A DNA stretch of 33,233 bases from Verrucomicrobiota bacterium (lineage in GTDB: Bacteria; Verrucomicrobiota; Verrucomicrobiia; Limisphaerales; AV2), in NCBI GenBank assembly GCA_003218515.1, contig QHNT01000265.1:1-33233 (forward strand), given 5' to 3'. Numbering within the stretch: the first letter of the stretch is position 1; each line of letters starts with the position of its first letter. Position numbers and translations under genes: made by a program. Of the stretch, positions 26,364 to 33,233 are shown one piece after another. The notes below the pieces were generated by a model. The model did no database searches and was not told the origin of the DNA. It worked only from the letters and a program-made list of their open reading frames with translations.

Positions 26364-27458
26364 TCAGGCATCGTCGTCATCCGGCGGCGTCGCCAGGAAC
26401 TGCCGGAATTTCTTTTTATCAAGACACTTGTCGTACGCTTCCTCCGCGGCTATCCGCTTCATTCGCAAGTGCTCCATGATGGAATCGTCGAGCGGTGAAT
26501 TGCCCAGTTTCTTGCCGACCTGGATCATGCCCGGAATCTGGTGCGTCTTGCCCTCGCGTACCAGGTTGGAAATGGCCGTCGTGAACACAAGAATTTCCAT
26601 CGCCGCGACACGGCCCTTTTTGTCAATGCGCTTGAACAGGCTTTGAGCCACAATGCCTTTGAGTGATTCGGCCAGCGTCGCGCGGATTTTGTTCTGCTGA
26701 TCCGCCGGGAAAACGTCGATTATGCGGTCCACCGTTTTGGCGGCGCTCTGGGTGTGTAACGTGCCGAAAACGAGGTGCCCCGTGCTGGCGGCCGTCAGCG
26801 CCAGTTCGATCGTCTCGAGGTCGCGCATTTCCCCCACCAGGATGATGTCCGGGTCTTCGCGCAACGCGCCGCGCAACGCGGCCGAAAAGGACTTTGTGTG
26901 GACGCCCACTTCACGATGGTTCACCAGGCAGTTCTTGCTCTCGTGCACGAACTCAATCGGGTCTTCAACCGTGATGATGTGATCGCGGCGGTTCTTATTG
27001 CAATAATCGACGATGGCAGCCAGGGTCGTGGATTTGCCGGACCCGGTCGGACCCGTGACCACGACGAGGCCTTTGTGCAGCATCGAGAATTTCTTCAACA
27101 CCGCCGGGAGCGGCGCGTCGAATTTTTCAAAATCTTCAAACGAAAGCACCTTGGACGGAATCTGGCGGAAGACCGCGGCGCAGCCGTATTTCTGGTTGAA
27201 GAAATTGGCGCGGAAGCGCGACACGTTCGGGATTTCATAGCCGAAGTCCACGTCGCCCGTTTCCTCGTACTGTTTGATTTTGTAGTCAGGGGCGATTTCA
27301 TAGAGCATCGCCTTGAGGGTGTCATTGTCGAGCGGCGGGTAATCGACCCGGTGAAGTTCCCCATTGATGCGCAACATGGGCGAATTGGCCGCGGAGAGGT
27401 GTAGGTCCGAGGCTTTTTGCTCGAACATCAAATTGAAGAAGGCGTCAATTTTGGCCAT
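26364..27458 (-). CDS. pilT: Type IV pilus retraction ATPase PilT
   Basis: 364 aa. The N-terminal motif KASDLHLS, Walker A at 136-143 (GPTGSGKS), Asp box TVEDPIEFVH, Walker B ILVGEMRDLETI and His box STGHLVFGTLHT are all present, and AIRNLIRE-like residues appear as AISNLVREGK near residue 315. PilT hexamers power pilus depolymerisation. It is the first gene of a three-gene minus-strand operon and is divergent from the MidA gene across 76 bp, where both promoters must lie. Confidence 0.95.
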   Translation of the reverse strand: MAKIDAFFNLMFEQKASDLHLSAANSPMLRINGELHRVDYPPLDNDTLKAMLYEIAPDYKIKQYEETGDVDFGYEIPNVSRFRANFFNQKYGCAAVFRQIPSKVLSFEDFEKFDAPLPAVLKKFSMLHKGLVVVTGPTGSGKSTTLAAIVDYCNKNRRDHIITVEDPIEFVHESKNCLVNHREVGVHTKSFSAALRGALREDPDIILVGEMRDLETIELALTAASTGHLVFGTLHTQSAAKTVDRIIDVFPADQQNKIRATLAESLKGIVAQSLFKRIDKKGRVAAMEILVFTTAISNLVREGKTHQIPGMIQVGKKLGNSPLDDSIMEHLRMKRIAAEEAYDKCLDKKKFRQFLATPPDDDDA

Positions 27459-27534
27459 AAATGAGTGCTGAGTTACTCAATCAGCGGTTTTTTAACTGAT
27501 TCGACTCACCACTGCAAGCAATGTTACTGCCACC

Positions 27535-28662
27535 ATGAGCAAACTGCGTGAAATCATCCGCCGGGAGATTGAAGACTGCGGCGCCATTCCGTTCGCGCGG
27601 TTCATGGAGCTGTCACTTTATTGTCTAGAATTTGGATATTATGAACGATTAGCGAACACGCCGGGCAAAGGCGGCGACTTCTATACCAGTGTAAGCGTCG
27701 GCAGCCTGTTCGGCGAACTGCTGGCGTTTCAATTCGCCGGGTGGGTTGAAAAAACAGGCCTGGACAGATTCCAACTGCTCGAAGCCGGCTCGGCCGATGG
27801 CCGACTGGCCGCGGACATTCTTAACTGGTTTAAATCGCGCCAGCCCCACCTGCTGGAAAGAATGGAATACTGGATTCTCGAACCCTCGCTGGCACGAAGC
27901 GAGTGGCAGAAGAAAAACCTGGAGCCGCTCGCCGCGCCAGTTCGCTGGTTCGATTCCTGGGATAAACTGCCGACGGGCGGCGTTCGCGGAGTCATTTTTT
28001 CCAACGAACTGCTCGATGCTATGCCGGCGCATCGAATCGGCTGGAACGCGCAAATCCGGAACTGGTTTGAATGGGGCGTGGGATTCGAAGCCGAAAATTT
28101 TGTCTGGATCAGACGGCTGTCGGATGCGAAACACCAAGGACCGGTGGCGTTCGACACTCCGCGCTCCGCGCTCCGCAGCCGGCATTTGCCGACCCTGCCG
28201 GCCGAACTGCTCGCTGTGCTGCCCGACGGTTTTACGACCGAGGCTTCTCCCGCGGCGGTTGAATGGTGGCGACAGGCAGCAACCGTTTTGAACGAGGGCA
28301 CACTGTTGACTTTCGACTACGGCCTGACCGCCGAAGAATTCTTTGTGCCTCACCGCGCCAAAGGAACATTGCGCGCGTACCACGGTCACCGGCCGAACGA
28401 CGATTTACTGGCCAACGTCGGCGAGCAGGACCTGACGGCGCACGTCAATTTCACCGCGCTGCAATCGGCGGGCGAATCAGCCGGGCTGAAAACCGAGGGC
28501 CTGTTCTCGCAGGCGGAATTCCTGACGCGGGTTGCCGAGTCGGCCTGGCACGCTCAATCAGCCTTCGGTGGATGGACGGCAGGTCGCACGCGCCAGTTTC
28601 AAACCCTCACGCACCCTGAACATTTGGGACGCCGATTCAAGGTGTTGGTGCAGCATCGTTGA
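27535..28662 (+). CDS. MidA-type (NDUFAF7-like) SAM-dependent methyltransferase
   Basis: 375 aa. Family signature at the start: IEDCGAIPFARFMELSLYCLEFGYY, then GGDFYTSVSVGSLFGELLA. The SAM-binding loop is LLEAGSADGRLAADIL, followed by the FSNELLDAMPAHRI motif and LTFDYGLTAEEF. Mitochondrial NDUFAF7 methylates an Arg of complex I; bacterial substrates are unknown. An in-frame run of three identical-looking heptamers (28156-28176) encodes TPRSALRS in the middle. The stop is 7 bp from that of the convergent ferredoxin-like gene. Confidence 0.9.
   Translation: MSKLREIIRREIEDCGAIPFARFMELSLYCLEFGYYERLANTPGKGGDFYTSVSVGSLFGELLAFQFAGWVEKTGLDRFQLLEAGSADGRLAADILNWFKSRQPHLLERMEYWILEPSLARSEWQKKNLEPLAAPVRWFDSWDKLPTGGVRGVIFSNELLDAMPAHRIGWNAQIRNWFEWGVGFEAENFVWIRRLSDAKHQGPVAFDTPRSALRSRHLPTLPAELLAVLPDGFTTEASPAAVEWWRQAATVLNEGTLLTFDYGLTAEEFFVPHRAKGTLRAYHGHRPNDDLLANVGEQDLTAHVNFTALQSAGESAGLKTEGLFSQAEFLTRVAESAWHAQSAFGGWTAGRTRQFQTLTHPEHLGRRFKVLVQHR
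28156..28176. repeat. Heptamer array inside the MidA gene
   Basis: ACTCCGC, GCTCCGC, GCTCCGC: three units with a 7-bp period within the coding frame. At 21 bp (seven codons) it preserves the frame. Confidence 0.75.
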
Positions 28663-28669
28663 GATTCCG

Positions 28670-29044
28670 TCATTCGCATTGTCCGCACGGATTTCGGGCG
28701 AAACAGTATTCCTCGACGACCGTGCCGTTGATCAAATGTTCCTGAATGACGCGCTCCAACACCGCTGGTGTGCACGAGTGATACCAGACGCCTTCGGGAT
28801 AGACGACCGCGACTGGCCCGTGCGTGCAGATCCGCAGGCAATTCACCTTGCTCCGGTAAACCAACGGGTGCGGTCCGAGGAGATTCAATTCCTTGAGCCG
28901 CCGTTTCAAGAATTCCCACGATTCAAGTCCTTTCTCCTTCGGCGCGCACTTCGGCTCCGTCTGATCGGCGCACAAAAAAATGTGGCGGCGATACCTCTCC
29001 AATCCGAGTGATGAAGCAGCTTGCTGCAGGATCGAGTCGTTCAT
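28670..29044 (-). CDS. Thioredoxin-like [2Fe-2S] ferredoxin protein
   Basis: 124 aa. The fold of thioredoxin-like 2Fe-2S ferredoxins (as in NuoE/Shethna proteins) is indicated by Cys25 and Cys33 (CADQTEPKC), then Cys69 and Cys73 ([10 protein letters not shown]), which should bind the cluster. The sequence HIFLCADQ and [11 protein letters not shown] are family-typical. A C-terminal tail adds three more cysteines (114, 120, 123). No partner oxidoreductase is adjacent. It may serve as an electron carrier or cluster donor. The start ATG (29044) is preceded by a region rich in repeats. Confidence 0.88.
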   Translation of the reverse strand: MNDSILQQAASSLGLERYRRHIFLCADQTEPKCAPKEKGLESWEFLKRRLKELNLLGPHPLVYRSKVNCLRICTHGPVAVVYPEGVWYHSCTPAVLERVIQEHLINGTVVEEYCFARNPCGQCE

Positions 29045-29189
29045 ACGGACCAGGCGAGCGTAGCGGGAAAGGACAGAACGACTCCAGCCGAATTTCCCGC
29101 CGGTCGTGTCCGGGTCTCAAACTTTGAATTGCAGCGGCGAGTCTCCGACCAGTTGTGTTCGGCCTGAAAAACTCTGAGGGCGTTTTTCC

Positions 29190-29222
29190 CTCTCTCCCCG
29201 CGAGGAACGAGCGGGGAGAGAG
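29190..29222. repeat. 12-bp perfect hairpin
   Basis: CTCTCTCCCCGC (29190-29201) pairs with GCGGGGAGAGAG (29211-29222), loop GAGGAACGA. It has no U-tract, so it is a palindromic repeat and not a clear terminator. Confidence 0.7.
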
Positions 29223-29252
29223 CTGGAGAGAGGGGAAACTGACGAAAAACGG

Positions 29253-29282
29253 CCCTCTCCTCCTTTTTTGGGGAGGAGAGGG
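29253..29282. repeat. 11-bp perfect hairpin with T-rich loop
   Basis: CCCTCTCCTCC (29253-29263) pairs with GGAGGAGAGGG (29272-29282) around a TTTTTTGG loop. It lies 30 bp from the first hairpin and shares its polypurine/polypyrimidine bias, so both probably belong to one repeat element. Confidence 0.65.
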
Positions 29283-29463
29283 AGAAGGGAAGCGCTGCTG
29301 CGCTCCAAACTACTTGCCAAACAGTATTGGTCTGTGACAGCCGCTGCAGCAAAATCGGGTCGCTGCACTCCTGCCTGCGTCGGTTGGGCCGGGCGAAAAT
29401 CACTCTTGCTTCGAGTCGTTTGAACGCCTTAAGTGTCCGTCAATGGCTGACCGCTGAACCGAT

Positions 29464-30369
29464 ATGCCCGGCGTCTTTTATCAACCCATAAACCGGAGAC
29501 GGTTTCTGTTCACGACCGCCAGAGCGCTGGCGGGCGTCGCGTTGATTCGAGAAGCGGGCCTGGTTGGTGACGACGCTTCAGCCGATGGAAAGCCCGTCCA
29601 CTTCGCGCTGCTCTCGGACACCCACGTTCCAGCGGAAACGAAAAACGAGTATCGCGGCTTCTTTCCGTGGCAGAATCTCAAGAGCATTGTTCCGCAAGTG
29701 GTCGAAACCCGCCCGGAGGGTGTGATTATCGATGGTGATGCCGCCAGGCTGACGGGTGAAGTGGTGGACTATGAGGCGTTCAAGCAGTTGCTCGCGCCAT
29801 TGGGCGAGCAGACACCCGTTTACATTGGGTTGGGCAACCACGACGACCGCGAGCATTTCTTCAAGGTTTTCGACGACCCCTCGGGCACGCGTCAAAAGAT
29901 TGCCGGCAAACACGTGCTCGTCATTGAGCGTTCAGCGCTTCGCTTCATCATCCTCGACTCGCTGCTTTACACCAACAAAGTCGCCGGACTGCTGGGCAAA
30001 TCGCAGAGGGAATGGCTCGGACGCTACCTGGAAAGTTCCGACAGGCGACCGACGGTGCTTTTTGTTCATCATACGCTCGGCGACGGGGACGGAGAACTCC
30101 TCGACGTCCAACGTCTTTTCGAGCTGGTCCGGCCGCAGAGGAAAGTGAAAGCAATCTTTTACGGACACTCGCACAAATACGCCTTCAGCCAGGACGACGG
30201 GATTCACCTGATCAATATTCCCGCGGTAGGCTACAACTTCAGCGACGAGGAACCTGTCGGCTGGGTGGACGCCGTCTTCACGTCACAGCGAGTCGATTTG
30301 AAACTGAACGCGTTCGGCGGGAATCGCGAAGGCGACGGAAAGACAAAATCGCTGACGTGGCGATCTTGA
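29464..30369 (+). CDS. Tat-exported calcineurin-like metallophosphoesterase
   Basis: 301 aa. Residues 1-35 form a twin-arginine leader (NRRRFLFTTARALAG). The catalytic fold has the five motifs of metallophosphoesterases: LSDTHV, IIDGDAARL, LGNHDDR, FVHHTL and YGHSHKY, together supplying the Asp/His/Asn ligands for two metals. Its substrate may be a phosphomonoester, phosphodiester or nucleotide. It is a single gene between two repeat or decayed regions and is thought to act outside the cytoplasm. Confidence 0.9.
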   Translation: MPGVFYQPINRRRFLFTTARALAGVALIREAGLVGDDASADGKPVHFALLSDTHVPAETKNEYRGFFPWQNLKSIVPQVVETRPEGVIIDGDAARLTGEVVDYEAFKQLLAPLGEQTPVYIGLGNHDDREHFFKVFDDPSGTRQKIAGKHVLVIERSALRFIILDSLLYTNKVAGLLGKSQREWLGRYLESSDRRPTVLFVHHTLGDGDGELLDVQRLFELVRPQRKVKAIFYGHSHKYAFSQDDGIHLINIPAVGYNFSDEEPVGWVDAVFTSQRVDLKLNAFGGNREGDGKTKSLTWRS

Positions 30370-30906
30370 CGTCGCCATTTATCCGCCCGAGCTGCGCGGT
30401 GTAGCCGCAGAACGTGAACTGGCCGGAGTCGTCTGATATGTTCGCGACGTGAAACGGAACTCAAAAGCCCTGCCGCCTTTGCCGCAGCGCGCCGCGAAAA
30501 ATGCTGGCGCGGCTGAAGCGCGTCCGCGGGATGAGCGACGATGAAAAATCCGCAAAGAAACGGTCGGCTCCGTCTTCGTGCCCATCTCCTGGCCGGCAAT
30601 GATCTTCACGTATCGGTCGATGCCATGTTCGGCCCACTCGCGCTTCAGCGCCTCAGCCGGCGTCTGCGAAATGCACATCGCGTCCGCCTTCTGATTTGCG
30701 GCCCATCTCAATCTCAGGTTTGGGGATAAATTCTGTGTTTGAAGTGACCGGACTAAAGAAGCCATAATGGAATCCGAACCAATTTCCCGTGGAACCAGAA
30801 CAAGACTGCCAACTCAACTGCGCAGTGAAAGCGTTGGACACGCGTGGAACAGCGGGCGCGCAGGTCAGGCCGCCACGAGGCCGATCGGGCTTCTGAGGAG
30901 GCGCCC
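30370..30906. other. Decayed intergenic region
   Basis: 537 bp without an intact gene. It contains a HAD-like fragment (30565-30693) and other short coding-like pieces in different frames (for example a minus-strand NISDDSGQFTFCGYTAQL reading near 30378-30445), suggesting gene debris. The regulator at 30907 begins just after it. Confidence 0.55.
30565..30693 (-). pseudogene. HAD-hydrolase fragment
   Basis: On the minus strand a stretch of about 43 codons reads ADAMCISQTPAEALKREW and continues to IIAGQEMGTKTE, which looks like the motif II to lysine region of a HAD hydrolase. No motif I or final Asp motif adjoins it in any frame, so it is a remnant and not a gene. It differs from the HAD genes at 186 and 13776. 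Confidence 0.6.
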
Positions 30907-31536
30907 ATGCACACGGTCGCGATAGTTGAGGATAACGCCCATTTGCGGGAACTGTTAACCAGACAGCTCCAACGCTGCCACGCGCTCACCTGCTGTGGAG
31001 CCTACGCCGATGCCGAAGAGGCGCTCCGCGAAATTCCCCGGCGCAAACCGGCCATTGTTCTGATGGACATCAAATTGCCGGGCATGGACGGCATCGAATG
31101 CACGCGCCGATTGCGCAAAGCGTTTCCAAACCTCAACGTCGTCATGCTCACCGAGCACGGAGATAGTGATCTGATTTTTGAAGCGCTCAAAGCCGGGGCC
31201 AATGGGTACCTGCTGCGCAAACACACCACGCCCACCCAGATTGAGCAAGCTCTGGCTGAGGTCATGGCCGGCGGTTCGCCGATGACTTCCTACATTGCGC
31301 GCAAAGTAGTGAATTATTTTCAGCAATTGGGCAACCCTCCCGGTTTGGAGAGACTTACCAGCCGCGAGAAACAGGTGCTGGCATGCCTCGTCGAAGGCTG
31401 GCTTTACAAAGAAATCGCCCATCGGCTAGGCATCAGTCTCGACACCGCCCGCAAACATTTGTGCAATATTTACCGCAAACTTCAAGTCAGTTCGCGCACG
31501 GAAGCAGTCGTGAAATATCTGCGCCTGAAACCATGA
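30907..31536 (+). CDS. NarL/FixJ-type response regulator
   Basis: 209 aa from ATG 30907; the frame is open upstream, but the receiver begins MHTVAIVEDN. The receiver has the acidic Glu8/Asp9 pair, acceptor Asp54 (LMDIKLPG), Thr82 and Lys105. A LuxR-type HTH follows at about 146-205 (LTSREKQVLACLVEGWLYKEIAHRLGIS...HLCNIYRKLQV). It should bind DNA when phosphorylated. No histidine kinase gene is adjacent, so it is an orphan in this window. The target genes are unknown. Confidence 0.93.
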   Translation: MHTVAIVEDNAHLRELLTRQLQRCHALTCCGAYADAEEALREIPRRKPAIVLMDIKLPGMDGIECTRRLRKAFPNLNVVMLTEHGDSDLIFEALKAGANGYLLRKHTTPTQIEQALAEVMAGGSPMTSYIARKVVNYFQQLGNPPGLERLTSREKQVLACLVEGWLYKEIAHRLGISLDTARKHLCNIYRKLQVSSRTEAVVKYLRLKP

Positions 31537-31952
31537 ATGTACTAATGCCTAATGATTCACTCCGGTAGGGAGCGCGCGCGCCTCGCGGGCACCGGGCCGG
31601 CCGCTCGCCGTCCAGCTCGTTTCTTCATTCCGCAGCGTCAACAGTTGTTTCGATCAATTCCACCGAGCCATCGGCGGGACGCCGATGGACGTGACCACGA
31701 CGGCCGCGTGCCCCATCAACTCTCAAACCTCAACTTCCTCTGGCCCCCCCCAAAGATGTAATAGTGTCCGGTCCTCGCCCCGGTTACCGTCCTTATCCGA
31801 CACCAATGCTACCAGTATGGGCGTCGGCATCGGGCAACTGGTCGCCACAGAGTCGGACGGCAGCGAGCATCAGGGCTGGACACAGCTAAAGTCTAGCCGC
31901 AGTTCCGAAAGAAAGCACCTGAATCAAACCAAACCAAAATAGGCAATCACAA
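31537..31952. other. Intergenic region, no gene seen
   Basis: 416 bp between the response regulator and the protease. It begins GC-rich with a GCGCGCGCGC run, contains a run of eight C at 31744-31751, and becomes AT-rich before the protease start, where the promoter probably lies. Short frames here show no coding character. Confidence 0.6.
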
Positions 31953-33233
31953 ATGAAATTTAGCAGATTCCTTTATCAAAAGTTAACCACTCTCTCCGCG
32001 CTCGTCGGCGTCTTCTTGGCTTCGACGACTATGTCAAGCCACGCCCAGGCCCTGCCGCCAGGGCAGGACAAGTCGGACGGCCCTCGCTACCGGCCGGGCG
32101 AGCTGTTGATCCAGTTTAAGAAGGACATCACGGACGCTCAATTGGCAGATCTTTTTCAAAGAGGAGGGCTGCGCTTGCGCAAACACATTCAAACCGCCGC
32201 CATGAAATGGAATGGCCAACTGGGGATCACGCTCACGGCCACACCTTTGCCTGTGGAAGAAACCATCCAAATGCTTCGGAATCATCCGGCGATCGAGTTT
32301 GTGCAGCCCAACTGGATTTACACGCATCAGGCCGTATCGGATGATCCCTTCTACACCGATGGTTCTCTCTGGGGCATGTATGGGGATGCCACCTCTCCCG
32401 CTAATCAATATGGCAGTCAAGCGGGCGAACCGTGGGCCGCTGGATACACAGGTTCGCGGGACGTTTACATTGGTGTCATTGACGAGGGTATCCAATTTGA
32501 TCACCCCGATCTGGAAGCGAATATCTGGACCAATCCAGGTGAAATTCCCGGGAACGGGATTGATGACGACGGCAACGGTTACGTGGATGATGTACATGGC
32601 TGGAATGCTCTCAATGACAACGGGAACATCTACGATCCTGCAAATGACGATCATGGCACTCATGTCGCCGGTACGATCGGCGCCGCAGGCCAAAATGGGC
32701 TGGGAGTGGCCGGCGTCAACTGGAACGTGACCATCATCTCCGGAAAATTTCTTGGGCCCAATGGAGGGACCACCGCCGACGCAATTCAAGCCATCGATTA
32801 TATGACTGACCTGAAAATTAAGAAGGGCGTGAATATCGTCGCGCTCAACAATTCCTGGGGCGGAGGCGGCTACGATCCTGCCTTGCTCGGCGCCATTGCC
32901 CGCGCGGCGCAACAACAGATTCTGTTCGTCGCGGCCGCCGGCAACGGTAATTTTTTTGGGATCGGTTATAACACGGATAATTCCCCTTTTTATCCGGCTT
33001 GCTACAATACCACCACCGCGGCTGGTTACGATTCAGTTATTTCCGTAGCTGCCATCGACAAAAACGGGGCGAAAGCCGGTTTTTCGAACTATGGCGCTAA
33101 TACGGTGGACTTAGGCGCCCCAGGTGTGGCCGTTTGGTCCACGGTGCCAAATGGCAGCTACGCTTCCTATAGTGGCACCTCCATGGCGACCCCGCATGTC
33201 ACCGGCGCTATTGCGCTCTATGCCTCAAGCCAC
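31953..33233 (+). CDS. Secreted subtilisin-like serine protease (S8), cut at right edge
   Basis: The first 427 codons are in the window, ending without a stop. Residues 1-32 are a Sec signal (LTTLSALVGVFLASTTMSSHAQA). A propeptide of the fervidolysin type follows (about 45-120; PGELLIQFKKD, IEFVQPNWIY). The catalytic domain shows Asp177 (GVIDEGIQFDHPDL), His234 (DDHGTHVAGT), the oxyanion Asn (ALNNSWGGGG) and Ser410 (GTSMATPHVTG). An acidic NGIDDDGNGYVDD loop may bind calcium. Asp is followed by Glu and not the common Ser/Thr. More domains may lie beyond the edge. Confidence 0.95.
   Translation, partial: MKFSRFLYQKLTTLSALVGVFLASTTMSSHAQALPPGQDKSDGPRYRPGELLIQFKKDITDAQLADLFQRGGLRLRKHIQTAAMKWNGQLGITLTATPLPVEETIQMLRNHPAIEFVQPNWIYTHQAVSDDPFYTDGSLWGMYGDATSPANQYGSQAGEPWAAGYTGSRDVYIGVIDEGIQFDHPDLEANIWTNPGEIPGNGIDDDGNGYVDDVHGWNALNDNGNIYDPANDDHGTHVAGTIGAAGQNGLGVAGVNWNVTIISGKFLGPNGGTTADAIQAIDYMTDLKIKKGVNIVALNNSWGGGGYDPALLGAIARAAQQQILFVAAAGNGNFFGIGYNTDNSPFYPACYNTTTAAGYDSVISVAAIDKNGAKAGFSNYGANTVDLGAPGVAVWSTVPNGSYASYSGTSMATPHVTGAIALYASSH

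Larger units (their letters stand above)
29045..29463. other. Intergenic region with two strong hairpins
   Basis: 419 bp between the divergent ferredoxin-like and phosphoesterase genes. Besides the two hairpins described separately it contains no convincing frame. Frames of 60-120 codons here are interrupted or low-complexity. Confidence 0.65.

Noticed and set aside
15064-28176. CRISPR array
   Set aside because: The repeats are 7-8 bp with no spacers, and no cas genes are present.
30379-30765. 128-residue minus-strand frame as an intact gene
   Set aside because: Only the middle 43 codons look like a HAD protein; the flanks are Ser/Arg-rich and lack the needed motifs.
31552-31942. Small open frames upstream of the subtilisin-like protease
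   Set aside because: Low-complexity composition, no ribosome sites and no recognisable motifs.

Overview
The window looks like a chromosomal segment of a Verrucomicrobiota bacterium, probably from the Pedosphaera/Limisphaerales side. This is inferred from gene content and not from a marker gene. The clues are several twin-arginine-leader TIM-barrel sugar isomerases, a prepilin-type protein with a DUF1559-like C-terminus, a secreted fibronectin-III protein with a PEP-CTERM-free verrucomicrobial-type tail, two PilT-type ATPases, and many short heptamer repeats. Most of the sequence is GC-rich. There are no rRNA genes, no CRISPR array, no integrase and no intact transposase. It reads as core or soft-core chromosome with some decayed patches.

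Layout. 1-4.4 kb: a HAD hydrolase and the 5' end of the next gene (minus), then two tandem paralogous sugar isomerase/epimerase-like genes (plus), convergent with a hydroxypyruvate-isomerase-like gene (minus). 4.4-7.5 kb: a palindrome-ended 150-bp repeat element, a Rec-PAS-GAF-PP2C signalling phosphatase, tRNA-Pro(GGG) and a small TPR membrane protein. 7.7-10.9 kb: a large secreted protein made of three copies of an unrecognised module alternating with FN3 domains, then a prepilin-like gene. 10.9-13.0 kb: a rhomboid protease plus C39-like cysteine peptidase pair (minus). 13.2-17.4 kb: an unknown gene convergent with the classical dnaX-ebfC-recR cluster ending in a HAD gene, preceded by the SRP RNA gene (ffs, minus). 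17.7-21.1 kb: aconitase and a zinc-ribbon protein. 21.3-24.6 kb: a LacI regulator coupled to a GspG-like protein, and tlyA overlapping nadK. 24.7-27.5 kb: two PilT-like ATPases and a degenerate receiver protein. 27.5-29.0 kb: a MidA-type methyltransferase convergent with a 2Fe-2S ferredoxin-like protein. 29.5-31.5 kb: a Tat-exported metallophosphoesterase, a decayed HAD fragment and an orphan NarL-type regulator. From 31.95 kb to the edge: a secreted subtilisin-like protease, cut by the window end.

I did not find a convincing new multi-gene system. The observations most worth a second look are: a family of 7-8-bp tandem arrays lying between genes and also inside acnA and the MidA gene; a RecR lacking its N-terminal helix; a DnaX in which two of the four zinc cysteines are aspartates at the same spacing; a pseudo-receiver with Glu at the phospho-acceptor position in the pilT operon; the tri-modular FN3 protein paired with a prepilin; and a tandem isomerase whose ATGA-coupled start is followed by a single in-frame stop.
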